DNA of 64,000 nucleotides, taken from NCBI GenBank assembly GCA_947494825.1, contig CANLWN010000007.1, positions 149,330 to 213,329 on the forward strand, in the 5' to 3' direction. A model generated the notes under the pieces. It was not told where the DNA came from. It was given only the letters and a program-made list of their open reading frames with translations, and did no database searches. Shown here one piece after another: positions 63,947 through 64,000 of this stretch. How positions within the stretch are numbered: the stretch's first letter is position 1; every line of letters begins with the position of its first letter. A program made the position numbers and the translations under genes. The stretch is from an uncultured Flavobacteriaceae bacterium (lineage in GTDB: Bacteria > Bacteroidota > Bacteroidia > Flavobacteriales > Flavobacteriaceae).

Positions 63947-64000
63947 ATTGAAGTTCTTTAGTGGAAAGTGACCTGGATACAGGTCGCGGGCCGAGACGTT

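Noticed and set aside
63970..63985. Inverted repeat GACCTG-GATA-CAGGTC after tRNA-Gly as terminator
   Set aside because: No U-run follows, and the window ends 15 bases later; not enough to call anything.

Overview
The window looks like chromosomal DNA of a marine Flavobacteriaceae bacterium (Bacteroidota). The evidence is the gene content (DUF5686 and DUF6089/PorG proteins, tandem OmpH proteins beside BamA, a FolK-deoxynucleoside kinase fusion, a GH3-family enzyme, DUF2797), promoters with the Bacteroidota -7 motif TAnnTTTG, and weak Shine-Dalgarno signals. The genus is not decided by the sequence. Coding density is high. I see no phage, insertion sequence, CRISPR array or obvious foreign island.

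Bases 1-16100 form a sulfur-to-methionine block, read on the minus strand. A Cys-rich Rrf2 regulator, a DUF2061 membrane protein, cysH, cysD, cysN, a sulfite reductase carrying a C-terminal HEPN-like domain, cobA (siroheme) and a flavin reductase (cut by the window edge) together make sulfide. A shared 18-bp operator-like motif lies in front of the two transcription-unit starts. After a small GNAT/MarR pair come metZ, a three-domain MetX-aspartokinase-homoserine dehydrogenase fusion and metY, preceded by a SAM-I riboswitch. Next is metK, preceded by a SAM-II-like pseudoknot with an inserted hairpin. Two different SAM riboswitch classes therefore sit about 1.5 kb apart.

Bases 16200-29970 carry energy and nucleotide metabolism: a deoxynucleoside kinase, a membrane pyrophosphatase and a soluble pyrophosphatase, a DUF5686 outer-membrane protein, pdhB, etfBA with a 24-bp perfect palindrome in the promoter region, a bifunctional nuclease, a concentrative nucleoside transporter, thyA and a double TonB-C protein. 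Bases 30040-35770 carry ergothioneine synthesis (egtB, egtD, DUF427), a small CBM48-like protein, a class V PLP enzyme, a 2TM protein, folA and murI.

Bases 35870-44840 are the cell-envelope block: two OmpH/Skp proteins, bamA, uppS, porG (type IX secretion), nadK and a CBS protein, then pdxJ and an alpha/beta hydrolase on the plus strand. Bases 44980-53470 hold an SGNH-type lipoprotein, a small 4-TM protein, tig, clpP, clpX, an alpha/beta hydrolase, a GH3 enzyme and a DUF2797 zinc protein. An intergenic stretch at 53.5-53.7 kb is rich in nested hairpins. The remainder holds an AsmA-like protein, a queuosine-precursor transporter, sppA, folK-dNK, a TrmH-type methyltransferase, mutS and tRNA-Gly(GCC).

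Most genes are housekeeping or typical of the family. The parts most worth a second look are the paired SAM riboswitches, the cys operator motif with its possible Fe-S sensor, the domain fusions, the ergothioneine cluster and the structured intergenic element. All assignments come from reading the sequence, without database searches.
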